Origin: Clostridia bacterium
Lineage (GTDB): Bacteria; Bacillota; Clostridia; Oscillospirales; QAKW01
Direction: 5' to 3'
DNA: 7,874 nucleotides
Assembly (NCBI GenBank): GCA_017442025.1
Contig: JAFSBD010000135.1
Span: forward strand, 1-7,874
Shown here: positions 1-5,033 of the stretch, in pieces
How the letters are laid out: each line of letters opens with the position of its first letter
Numbering within the stretch: the stretch's first letter is position 1
Translations under genes and position numbers: made by a program
The notes under the pieces: model-generated
What the model saw: only the letters and a program-made list of their open reading frames with translations
What the model was told of the DNA's origin: nothing
Databases searched by the model: none

Positions 1-253
1 GAGCCCATCCGTCGCCCCCGCCCGAGCGGGTGCGGGAATGGATGATGCCGATATTGCCCGGCAGGTTCATCGCCTCGGAATTTTCCAGAAGATGGTCCAG
101 ATCCCCTGCCAATTTGGCATAATGCAACCGCCCTTGATGGATGGTGGCGATGCCGGTATAGTAGCCGCCGTCCAGCCCCTGCTGGCGGCGGATCATTTCG
201 ATTAAGATGGGGGCGGCGGGCCGATCGCCCACATACCCTGCGATGTTACACAT
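1..253 (-). CDS. Class II glutamine amidotransferase, N-terminal part (cut by window edge)
   Basis: Reading minus from ATG at 253-251, 84 codons stay open to the window edge; the 3' part is missing. The protein begins MCNIAGYVGD, typical of Ntn-type glutamine amidotransferases (GATase type 2, as in the N-terminal domain of GlmS and PurF). Cys2 becomes the N-terminal nucleophile once Met1 is removed and releases ammonia from glutamine. Further family-like segments are GGYYTGIAT (compare the Y-R-G-Y-D-S-A-G-I region of GlmS) and GIIHSRTRSGGG (compare G-I-G-H-T-R-W-A-T-H-G). Asn3 replaces the usual Gly. The start is set by AAAGGAAG (complement of 262-269), 8 nt upstream, and by a strong promoter. 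The acceptor domain lies outside the window, so it cannot be decided whether this is a GlmS-like aminotransferase or a stand-alone amidotransferase. It diverges from a sugar-metabolism operon, which fits amino-sugar work but does not prove it. Confidence 0.85.
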   Translation of the reverse strand, partial: MCNIAGYVGDRPAAPILIEMIRRQQGLDGGYYTGIATIHQGRLHYAKLAGDLDHLLENSEAMNLPGNIGIIHSRTRSGGGDGWA

Positions 254-276
254 AAAGATCACTTCCTTTGAAATTG

Positions 277-305
277 ATTTTAGCAAAAAAAGAGACCAAA
301 GTCAA
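277..305 (-). promoter_or_regulatory. Sigma-A promoter of the amidotransferase gene
   Basis: On the minus strand the -35 box TTGACT (complement of 300-305) and -10 box TAAAAT (complement of 277-282) are separated by exactly 17 nt. Transcription would start near 270, only a short distance before the ribosome binding site at 262-269, so the leader would be very short. No operator palindrome was seen. Confidence 0.75.
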
Positions 306-317
306 CCGATAATGGAG

Positions 318-346
318 TTGAAAAGTCTTTTTGCTTATGTTAAAAT
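318..346 (+). promoter_or_regulatory. Sigma-A promoter of the isomerase-nitroreductase-phosphorylase operon
   Basis: TTGAAA at 318-323 and TAAAAT at 341-346 are separated by 17 nt, close to the sigma-A consensus. The expected start is near 353, followed by the Shine-Dalgarno AAAGGAGG at 362-369 and ATG at 378. Its -35 box is only 12 bp from the -35 box of the divergent minus-strand promoter, so the two polymerases could compete or respond to one regulator bound between them. Confidence 0.75.
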
Positions 347-377
347 AAATAAAAAAAGGCGAAAGGAGGCAGCTTGG

Positions 378-1169
378 ATGAAATATGGGATCAACATTAT
401 CGTTTCCCATCCTGCAAGTCCGCCTGTTGCGGAGCAAATCGCAATTTACGCTAAAGCGGGGTTTGATGCCTTCTTTTTGGGGAGCGGGATCACTGAATCC
501 TATGAAAATATCCCTAAGTGGGCCGCCCTGGCTAAAGGCTACGGCATCCGCCTCTCAGCGGTGCATATCCCCTTGAAATTCAAAGGCTGCGATATGGACG
601 ATCTTTGGCGGGGCTATGCCGCAGGGGAGCGGTACCGCAACGAGGTAAAAAAACTATTGGATCTATGCGCTTTAGGCAAGGTGGACAAGGTGATCTTGCA
701 CGTTGCCCATAAGATCCCCGCCCCTGCGCCGAGCGAAGAGGGCTTGCGCTCCTTTCGGGAGCTGGAGGATTATGCCAAGGCCCGCGAGGTGCAGATCTGC
801 TATGAAAACTGCAAGCATTCGGAGCATCTGGCGGCGGTGATGGAGGGGGCAGACCCCTATCATGGCTTTTGCTATGATAGCGGCCATCACCATTGCTATA
901 CCCCCAAGGAGGATCTTTTGGGGCTTTATGGGGCGCGGCTTGCCTTTACTCATTTCCACGATAACCTGGGGCATTGGGAGGATCTCCACCTGCTGCCCGG
1001 AGAGGGGACCTTTGATTGGAGCACGGTAAAAAAATACCTTAAAAATTATACGGGAACGGTCCATTTAGAGCTTTCCTGCACCTACCGCGCCCCCTATCGG
1101 GCGATGAAATTTGAAGAGTTTGCCGCTCTGGCCTATGCACGGGCGAAGGAACTAAAGGAGAAGCTATGA
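378..1169 (+). CDS. Sugar phosphate isomerase/epimerase-like TIM-barrel protein
   Basis: A 263-aa protein of the xylose isomerase-like (AP endonuclease family 2) TIM-barrel superfamily. Members are usually metal-dependent enzymes that isomerise or epimerise sugars and sugar derivatives. Visible signature residues lie at strand ends: His63 (SAVHIP), His108 (VILHVAH), Glu143 (ICYEN), Asp167 and His170 (CYDSGHHH), His192/His194/Asp195 (THFHDN), Glu209 (PGEGTFDW) and Glu231 (HLELS). Glu143, Asp167, a His of the THFHD segment and Glu231 are the likely divalent-metal ligands, by analogy with the superfamily. The length fits (about 250-290 aa), and there is no signal peptide or membrane segment, so it is cytosolic. 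The start at 378 is chosen for AAAGGAGG 8 nt upstream. An in-frame extension to 207 would run through the promoter and into the divergent gene. The stop overlaps the next start (ATGA, 1166-1169), implying translational coupling. The substrate cannot be assigned. Confidence 0.88.
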   Translation: MKYGINIIVSHPASPPVAEQIAIYAKAGFDAFFLGSGITESYENIPKWAALAKGYGIRLSAVHIPLKFKGCDMDDLWRGYAAGERYRNEVKKLLDLCALGKVDKVILHVAHKIPAPAPSEEGLRSFRELEDYAKAREVQICYENCKHSEHLAAVMEGADPYHGFCYDSGHHHCYTPKEDLLGLYGARLAFTHFHDNLGHWEDLHLLPGEGTFDWSTVKKYLKNYTGTVHLELSCTYRAPYRAMKFEEFAALAYARAKELKEKL

Positions 1170-1696
1170 ATTTTACAGAAATTGCCCATGCGCGGCAATC
1201 CTGCCGCAGCTATGATGCCAATAAGGCGGTGGAGCCGGAAAAATTAGCGGCGATCTTAGAGGCGGCGCGGCTGGCGCCCTCTGCCTGCAACGGCCAGCCT
1301 TACCATATTACTGTTTGCACCGGCGAAGCGGCGAAAAAGGCCGCTAAGGCAACGATGGGAATGGGGATGAACCGTTTTGCCATCGATGCGCCGATCCTGC
1401 TGGTGCTTTCGGAGGAGCCCTATTGCCGCACCGCGGCGGCGGGGGCAAAGGTTAAAAAGAACGACTACCGCTCCATTGATATCGGGATCGCGGCGGCCTA
1501 TCTTACTGCGGAAGCCACCGCCCAGGGCTTGGGGACTTGCATCCTGGGATGGTTGGACGACGAAAAATTGCGCGAAATCTGCGGCGTTTCCCGCCCGGTG
1601 CGATTGGTCATTACCCTGGGCTACCCCAAGGAGGATCCATTACGCGCGAAAAAGCGCAAGAGCTTAGAAGAACTTGTTTCAAAAACCGAGCAATAA
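1166..1696 (+). CDS. Nitroreductase family protein (FMN-dependent)
   Basis: A 176-aa protein with the short nitroreductase fold, expected to bind FMN at a homodimer interface and reduce a small acceptor with NAD(P)H. Motifs in order: RQSCRSYD (10-17, the phosphate-contacting R-x-S-x-R segment), APSACNGQPY (37-46, the usual P-S-x-x-N-x-Q-P-W loop with Tyr for Trp), SIDIGIAAAYL (103-113, dimer and flavin helix), GLGTCILGW (121-129) and LGYPKEDP (151-158). The length is at the lower end for the family but all core motifs are present. AAGGAG precedes the start, which overlaps the stop of the isomerase gene by 4 nt. Nitroreductase is a fold name: natural substrates may be quinones, flavins, enones or unknown metabolites. 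Nothing shows why it sits between two carbohydrate genes; a redox step on an oxidised sugar derivative is only a guess. Confidence 0.9.
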   Translation: MNFTEIAHARQSCRSYDANKAVEPEKLAAILEAARLAPSACNGQPYHITVCTGEAAKKAAKATMGMGMNRFAIDAPILLVLSEEPYCRTAAAGAKVKKNDYRSIDIGIAAAYLTAEATAQGLGTCILGWLDDEKLREICGVSRPVRLVITLGYPKEDPLRAKKRKSLEELVSKTEQ

Positions 1697-1712
1697 ATTC
1701 AGGAGGGAAAGA

Positions 1713-3998
1713 ATGAACTATTATTTTGATGAAAAGAACGGGAGTGTCATCGTTCATGAGATCGAGACCGGCCGAAGATGGGAAAACTATCTTTGGAACG
1801 AGACCAAATACGGCTTCTTTTTAACCAAGACCGACCATCTGGGCGGGAGCGTTTCCTGGATGCTTCGCTCCACATCCGAGCGGGTATTCTTGGATATGGA
1901 TACCGCGGTCAACCCCGCCACTCTTTATCTGCGGGATGATGAGAGCGGCGATTATTGGAACCCCTCCTATGCCCCCGCCTGCAACGAGGTGGAGGATTTT
2001 ACCTGCGAGCAAGGGCTGGCTTTCAGCCGCTTTTTCGGCAAGCGGGGCGGCATCGCCTGCACCCGCACCATCGCCTCTTTGGAAGGGGAGATGGCGGAGG
2101 CCTGGAAGGTGGTTATCAAAAACGAATCGGAAAAAGTGCGCAACATCAGCGTCTTCCCCTTCTGCCAGTTTAATTTAGACGGCTATAAGGCCGCGCCCCA
2201 TTATCATGCCCGCACCGGCGGCCAGACCATGTTTATTGAGCAGGCCAACGCCGTTTTCAGCCGCCAGGACAGCCCCTATATGCCCGAGGATATTTTCAGC
2301 GGCTATATTATGGGCTCGGAAAAGGTTGATGCCTTTGAGGGGCGGATGGAAAGCTTCTACGGAACCGCCGGTTCTCCCGCCATCCCCCGTATTCTGAAGG
2401 AGAATAAAGACCTTCTCGGCACCATGGCCACCGCCCGCCCCCGCGCAGGCGTTTTGCAGAATAAGATCACCCTTGCCCCCGGCGAGGAGAAGACCCTTTA
2501 CTATGTTTTGGGCTTCAACCCCAAAGACCCCCAGACCCTCATCGACCGCCGCGCCACTCTGATGGCCAAGGTAGAAACCGCCTTCGACGGTCTTTATGAA
2601 AAAGGTATTAAGCAGTTTGGCGCCCTGCGCACCACCTGCCCCGATAAGCGGATCCAGCATCTGATGAACTTCTGGGTGCAAAAGCAGCTGAGCTATTGCA
2701 TGCTGGATAAAAAGGCGGTGCGGGATAATTCCCAGTTTGGGATGGGGATCCTCAATTTTGATATTGATCTGGCCAAGCGCACCATCTCCGAATGCGTTGC
2801 CCATCAGTATTCCAACGGCAGTGCCCTTCTGAACTGGACACCGGGTATCGTTGAGCATGAACTGCTCTATTCCGATCCCCCCTTCTGGCTCATCTTCGCC
2901 GTTTGCGAATATATCATGGAGAGCGGGGATATGGCCTATTGCGATGAGGTTCTTCCCTTCTATGACGGTGGGGAGGCCACCGTCTACGACCATCTGCTCC
3001 GCGCGGCGGAATGGTATATGCGGGAGGATAATTTCGGTCCCCACGGCATTACCCGCATCCACCATGCCGATTGGAACGATGCCCTCAACATCAAGGATGA
3101 ATTCGGCGAATCGGTCTTTTTGGCGATGCAGGTCTGCTTCGGGTTCCAAAAGCTTTCCGAGCTGGCTCAGCGCCGCGGCGATACCGCCACCGCCGAAAAG
3201 GTATTGGCCTTCCGCGAGAAATTGGTTAAGACCATCAACGAAGTGGCCTGGAACGGCGATTATTACGTTCGCGCCTTCAGCAAGGATCGCATCATCGGCG
3301 ATAAGGATGCCAAGGATGGCGGCAAGATCTATATCAATCCCCAATCCTGGGCGATCTTGGCGGATGTTGTCCCCGCTGATCGCCTGCCCGCCCTCTTGAA
3401 ATCCATCGACGATATGGAAACTCCCGGCGGCATGCCCATCTGCTCTCCTGCCTATACCACCTACGATCCGGAGGTGGGCAGAATGTCCGGCATGGCGCCC
3501 GGCGTTTTTGAAAACGGCGGAATCTATAACCATGGCTGCGCCTTTAAGGTGATGGCCGATTGCAAGATCGGCCGCATTGATAAGGCCATCGCCACCTTCC
3601 ATAAGATGATCCCCGATGGAAAGGCCAACCCGGCAGAGCTTTCCACCAACGAGCCCTATGTTTTCACCAACTGCTACCTCCTCAACGATACTATGAAATA
3701 TATGGTGGCCTTTGCCTGGATGACCGGCTCTTCCAGCTGGTGCCTGCGGGATTATTATGAAGGAATCTTAGGCATCACCCGCACCTACGACGGCCTGCGG
3801 ATCAACCCCATCCTGCCCGCCGATTGGGATGTTGTTGAGGTCCAGCGCCCCTATCGCGGAAGCGTTTTGCAGATCCGCATCGAAAACCATGGCGGCAAGA
3901 AGGTGGAAATGATTGCCGACGGTCAAAAGATCGAAGGCGACCGCATCCCCACCTTTGCCGATGGCAAAGAGCATGAGATCATCGTTAAATTAGTATAA
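1713..3998 (+). CDS. GH94-type glycoside phosphorylase (cellobiose/chitobiose phosphorylase-like)
   Basis: A 761-aa protein with the layout of family GH94: N-terminal beta-sandwich (roughly 1-270), helical linker, (alpha/alpha)6 barrel (roughly 315-690) and a short C-terminal beta part. Family members split beta-linked disaccharides with inorganic phosphate, giving a sugar 1-phosphate, and act reversibly. Visible residues: R337-D338 in VRDNSQ (the R-D pair contacting the -1 sugar), DWND at 453-456, whose last Asp (456) matches the general acid of chitobiose phosphorylase, His607 in ENGGIYNHG (phosphate-site His) and TGSSSW at 671-676. The family's usual S-D-D-x-L-W segment reads YSDPPFWL here, so substrate preference may differ. 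The start at 1713 follows AGGAGGG (1701-1707); an upstream ATG at 1674 would overlap the previous gene and has no such site. No signal peptide is seen, so its substrate must be imported. Third gene of the operon, 16 nt after the nitroreductase. Substrate unknown; a hydrolase role is less likely. Confidence 0.88.
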   Translation: MNYYFDEKNGSVIVHEIETGRRWENYLWNETKYGFFLTKTDHLGGSVSWMLRSTSERVFLDMDTAVNPATLYLRDDESGDYWNPSYAPACNEVEDFTCEQGLAFSRFFGKRGGIACTRTIASLEGEMAEAWKVVIKNESEKVRNISVFPFCQFNLDGYKAAPHYHARTGGQTMFIEQANAVFSRQDSPYMPEDIFSGYIMGSEKVDAFEGRMESFYGTAGSPAIPRILKENKDLLGTMATARPRAGVLQNKITLAPGEEKTLYYVLGFNPKDPQTLIDRRATLMAKVETAFDGLYEKGIKQFGALRTTCPDKRIQHLMNFWVQKQLSYCMLDKKAVRDNSQFGMGILNFDIDLAKRTISECVAHQYSNGSALLNWTPGIVEHELLYSDPPFWLIFAVCEYIMESGDMAYCDEVLPFYDGGEATVYDHLLRAAEWYMREDNFGPHGITRIHHADWNDALNIKDEFGESVFLAMQVCFGFQKLSELAQRRGDTATAEKVLAFREKLVKTINEVAWNGDYYVRAFSKDRIIGDKDAKDGGKIYINPQSWAILADVVPADRLPALLKSIDDMETPGGMPICSPAYTTYDPEVGRMSGMAPGVFENGGIYNHGCAFKVMADCKIGRIDKAIATFHKMIPDGKANPAELSTNEPYVFTNCYLLNDTMKYMVAFAWMTGSSSWCLRDYYEGILGITRTYDGLRINPILPADWDVVEVQRPYRGSVLQIRIENHGGKKVEMIADGQKIEGDRIPTFADGKEHEIIVKLV

Positions 3999-3999
3999 T

Positions 4000-4027
4000 T
4001 GCCAAGTGCCCAAAAGGGCACTTGGCA
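4000..4027 (+). other. Perfect 12-bp hairpin directly after the phosphorylase stop, no T-run
   Basis: TGCCAAGTGCCC (4000-4011) and GGGCACTTGGCA (4016-4027) form a perfect stem around the loop AAAA, beginning 2 nt after the TAA stop of the GH94 gene. It is the strongest stem in the region but is followed by GCGATATAAA rather than a T-tract, so it is not a standard intrinsic terminator. It could block 3' exonucleases, and it forms the left border of the hairpin array. Confidence 0.7.
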
Positions 4028-4102
4028 GCGATATAAATCCCTTGCGGGATTTGCGATATACTTTTAAAAGTGCGATATATAACCTTTCGGTTATGCGATA
4101 TG

Positions 4103-4152
4103 CTTTTGGTGTTTGCAAAAGCGAGACACTTTTGGTGTTTGCAAAAGCGAGA
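4103..4152 (+). repeat. Tandem 24-nt direct repeat inside the hairpin array
   Basis: Positions 4103-4126 and 4129-4152 are identical 24-mers (begin CTTTTGGTG, end AAAAGCGAGA) with a period of 26. Each folds as CTTTTG/CAAAAG with a 7-nt loop. This is the point where the array changes orientation, and the exact identity suggests a recent unit duplication. Confidence 0.85.
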
Positions 4153-4260
4153 GAAAAAGGGATTTATATCATATCGCAATTTTGCTTGCAAAATTATATC
4201 GCATTTGCCTATAGTAAATATATCGCATCGGTTTTTCCGATATATCGCCATGAAACATAA

Positions 4261-4308
4261 AAAATCTCTCAACCGAGTCAATAGCCCGATTGAGAGATTT
4301 TCTTTTTT
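4261..4308. terminator. Bidirectional intrinsic terminator between phosphorylase operon and small Cys-rich gene
   Basis: AAAATCTCTCAA (4261-4272) pairs perfectly with TTGAGAGATTTT (4290-4301) around a 17-nt loop. On plus the stem runs into a T-rich tract (TTTTCTTTTTTTC); on minus the complement of the A-run 4259-4264 supplies six T residues. It would therefore end the phosphorylase operon (including the hairpin array) on plus, and the convergent Cys-rich gene on minus. Confidence 0.75.
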
Positions 4309-4336
4309 TCTGTTTTTAAGATGCGATCTTTCGCTT

Positions 4337-4507
4337 TCAGGAATTTTTTTCGTTTTTTAAAAAGTGTTCACAAGCAGGCGTTGTTGGTTGCCGATGCTTG
4401 AGGCGGGGATGGGTACAATGCCCGCAATACAATGCGACATAGACACCTCTCTTTCGCCGATAATAGTGTTGAATGAAGTATGTGCAATCTTTGCATGTTT
4501 TTTTCAT
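4337..4507 (-). CDS. Small cysteine-rich (zinc-ribbon-like) protein, 56 aa
   Basis: On minus, ATG at 4507-4505 opens a 56-aa frame ending in TGA at 4339-4337. The protein has two C-x2-C pairs, C5-C8 (TCKDCTYF) and C28-C31 (YCGHC), plus C46 (PACEHF) and several His. This suggests a structural zinc site, although a zinc ligand set is inferred, not shown. It is strongly basic between the pairs (YYRRKRG, HPRLKHR), which would suit nucleic-acid binding. The gene call rests on four things: TGAGGTGA Shine-Dalgarno (complement of 4515-4522) 7 nt before the start, a consensus promoter in front, a terminator behind (4261-4301), and the motif-like cysteine spacing. It diverges from the XRE regulator and its promoter overlaps an operator-like palindrome, so it is probably controlled by that regulator. 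I believe I have seen similar short proteins next to XRE genes in Clostridia. No function is assigned. Confidence 0.8.
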   Translation of the reverse strand: MKKTCKDCTYFIQHYYRRKRGVYVALYCGHCTHPRLKHRQPTTPACEHFLKNEKNS

Positions 4508-4527
4508 AGTTTAATCACCTCATGCTT

Positions 4528-4556
4528 ATTATAGAGTTTATAACTCTAAATGTCAA
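4528..4556 (-). promoter_or_regulatory. Consensus sigma-A promoter of the Cys-rich gene
   Basis: On minus, TTGACA (complement of 4551-4556), a 17-nt spacer and TATAAT (complement of 4528-4533) match the sigma-A consensus at all twelve positions. The spacer is occupied almost entirely by palindrome 4532-4548, which also touches the -10 box. A promoter this strong with an operator inside it is typical of a tightly repressed gene. Confidence 0.88.
4532..4548. promoter_or_regulatory. Operator-like palindrome 1 (Cys-rich gene promoter)
   Basis: TAGAGTT-TAT-AACTCTA: perfect 7-bp arms around a 3-nt centre. It lies between the -35 and -10 boxes of the minus promoter and overlaps the -10 box, so a bound dimer would block polymerase. 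Its reverse complement matches palindrome 2 (4557-4573) at 15 of 17 positions. The XRE protein at 4600 is the obvious candidate ligand. Confidence 0.75.
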
Positions 4557-4573
4557 TAGAGGAATAAACTCTA
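4557..4573. promoter_or_regulatory. Operator-like palindrome 2 (XRE gene promoter)
   Basis: TAGAGGAATAAACTCTA keeps the outer 5-bp arms TAGAG/CTCTA and matches the reverse complement of palindrome 1 at 15 of 17 positions. Its centre is 25 bp from that of palindrome 1. It sits just upstream of the extended -10 box of the XRE gene, so binding here would give autoregulation. The less perfect symmetry suggests a weaker site than palindrome 1. Confidence 0.7.
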
Positions 4574-4582
4574 TGGTATACT
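4574..4582 (+). promoter_or_regulatory. Extended -10 promoter of the XRE gene
   Basis: TGGTATACT contains the TG-n extension followed by TATACT (4577-4582). No good -35 box lies 16-18 nt upstream, as expected of an extended -10 promoter. The transcript would start near 4589, at the edge of the Shine-Dalgarno region, so the leader is very short. Confidence 0.6.
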
Positions 4583-4599
4583 TTTTTCGAGGTGATAGC

Positions 4600-4824
4600 A
4601 TGAGTTATAGTGAACGCATCCGTATGTTGCGGGAAGATCAAGATAAAACCCAAAGCGATATTGCTGCCATGCTGAACGTGGGGCAGAGGACTTATTGCGA
4701 TTATGAACTTGGGAAAACACGCATCCCTGTTGACAGCCTGATTATTCTTGCAAAGTTTTATGATGTGGATATGGATTATATCTGCGGTGTCAGCGAGGTC
4801 AAAAAAGAGTTTCCAAAAAAATAA
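4600..4824 (+). CDS. XRE-family (Cro/C1-type) helix-turn-helix regulator, 74 aa
   Basis: A single-domain DNA-binding protein. Residues 4-60 form the five-helix Cro/C1 HTH: helix 1 SERIRMLREDQ, helix 2 TQSDIAAMLN (17-26), helix 3 QRTYCDYELGK (29-39, the recognition helix with the Y-x-x-Y-E-x-G pattern), then IPVDSLIILAKFYDVDMDYICG, which matches the end of classic XRE domains. There is no effector, protease or membrane domain, so sensing must depend on abundance or a partner. The start at 4600 follows GAGGTG (4589-4594); the in-frame extension to 4522 would run through both operators. Two near-identical palindromes lie between it and the divergent Cys-rich gene, suggesting it represses both. 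Its codons are AT-richer than those of the flanking metabolic genes. The same architecture is used by phage repressors, but no other phage gene is visible here. Confidence 0.9.
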   Translation: MSYSERIRMLREDQDKTQSDIAAMLNVGQRTYCDYELGKTRIPVDSLIILAKFYDVDMDYICGVSEVKKEFPKK

Positions 4825-4834
4825 TGATAACAGA

Positions 4835-4854
4835 GAGCGGCCTTTGGGCCGCTC
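4835..4854 (+). other. Hairpin GAGCGGCC-TTTG-GGCCGCTC after the XRE gene
   Basis: A perfect 8-bp GC-rich stem with a TTTG loop, 10 nt after the XRE stop. No T-tract follows directly, so as a terminator it is incomplete. Its 18-nt core AGCGGCCTTTGGGCCGCT (4836-4853) recurs exactly at 5138-5155, there with a T-tail. Confidence 0.7.
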
Positions 4855-4893
4855 AGCGTGTCAAAGAACTTCGTTTTTTATCTTTGACACGCT
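4855..4893. other. Perfect 13-bp hairpin AGCGTGTCAAAGA / TCTTTGACACGCT
   Basis: The stem pairs 4855-4867 with 4881-4893 around the 13-nt loop ACTTCGTTTTTTA and directly abuts the preceding hairpin, with no gap. The T-run lies in the loop, not after the stem. It forms equally on either strand. Role unknown: terminator remnant, 3' stabiliser or part of a structured RNA. Confidence 0.65.
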
Positions 4894-4925
4894 GTGAGAC
4901 TCTCAAAAAAGAGTACAGATTTCGT

Positions 4926-4971
4926 CGATCCGTTCTCGTCGGCGTACATAGGTACGGTAGAGAGCGGATCG
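4926..4971 (+). ncRNA. Candidate two-stem structured RNA element
   Basis: An outer 12-bp stem pairs CGATCCGTTCTC (4926-4937) with GAGAGCGGATCG (4960-4971), including one G-U pair. Inside, CGTAC (4943-4947) and GTACG (4952-4956) form a second stem with loop ATAG, leaving an asymmetric internal loop (GTCGG against GTA). A full intrinsic terminator follows 23 nt later (4995-5020). The element could be the 3' structure of the XRE transcript or a small RNA of its own; no separate promoter was found. The single G-U pair would be a natural place to look for covariation. It does not match any RNA family I can name. Confidence 0.4.
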
Positions 4972-4994
4972 GCGGAAAGCAGAAAAATTTAAAT

Positions 4995-5020
4995 AAAACC
5001 GCATTCCCATGCGGTTTTTT
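4995..5020 (+). terminator. Intrinsic terminator after the XRE gene and structured element
   Basis: AAAACCGCAT (4995-5004) pairs perfectly with ATGCGGTTTT (5009-5018) around TCCC, and six T residues (5015-5020) complete a classic rho-independent terminator. This is the best candidate for the 3' end of the XRE transcript, which would then carry about 190 nt of structured 3' region. The A-run on the left arm would allow weaker function on minus. Confidence 0.85.
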
Positions 5021-5033
5021 CCTTATATAAAGA

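Larger units (their letters stand above)
4000..4249. repeat. Array of small hairpins separated by GCGATAT, inverting to ATATCGC
   Basis: About 250 nt without a credible gene, packed with palindromes. GCGATAT occurs at 4028, 4053, 4072 and 4095, then in degenerate form (GCGAGA) at 4121 and 4147. ATATCGC, its reverse complement, occurs at 4171, 4196, 4220 and 4242. Spacing is 19-26 nt throughout. Nearly every interval holds its own hairpin of unrelated sequence: 4036-4051 (AATCCC/GGGATT), 4060-4071 (ACTTTTAAAAGT), 4081-4092 (AACC/GGTT), 4102-4122 (GCTTTTG/CAAAAGC), 4129-4147, 4178-4195 (AATTTTG/CAAAATT), 4203-4219 (ATTTGC/GTAAAT with one G-U) and 4227-4241 (ATCGG/CCGAT). A 14-bp long-range inverted repeat joins 4030-4043 with 4157-4170. 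So the separator is conserved while stems differ but still pair, the reverse of REP elements. It lies between the phosphorylase stop and the terminator, so it would form a structured 3' untranslated region. It may also be a repeat family member. Confidence 0.8.

Noticed and set aside
207..377. In-frame N-terminal extension of the isomerase gene back to an ATG at 207
   Set aside because: It would overlap the divergent amidotransferase and cross both promoters; ATG 378 has an excellent Shine-Dalgarno and starts at the family's usual N-terminus.
2175..3602. 475-codon open frame on the minus strand inside the GH94 gene
   Set aside because: It is antisense to a well-supported gene, has no ribosome binding site and has the Gly/Ala/Ile/His-rich composition expected of the complement of biased codons.
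4000..4249. CRISPR array
   Set aside because: The repeated unit is only 7-8 nt, the intervals are themselves palindromes, orientation changes within the array and no cas gene is present.
4006..4260. Open frames of 84-98 codons on both strands across the hairpin array
   Set aside because: They arise because the repeats lack stop codons; they have no Shine-Dalgarno and no domain-like sequence, and both strands are open over the same palindromes.
4507..4824. Toxin-antitoxin module or prophage immunity region
   Set aside because: The XRE gene with a small divergent partner is reminiscent of both, but the Cys-rich protein lacks toxin-like features and no phage structural, integrase or replication gene is visible.
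4824..5030. 68-codon frame starting in TAATG overlap with the XRE stop
   Set aside because: The overlap looks like coupling, but the frame runs through three hairpins and a T-tailed terminator, has no Shine-Dalgarno and resembles no protein I know.
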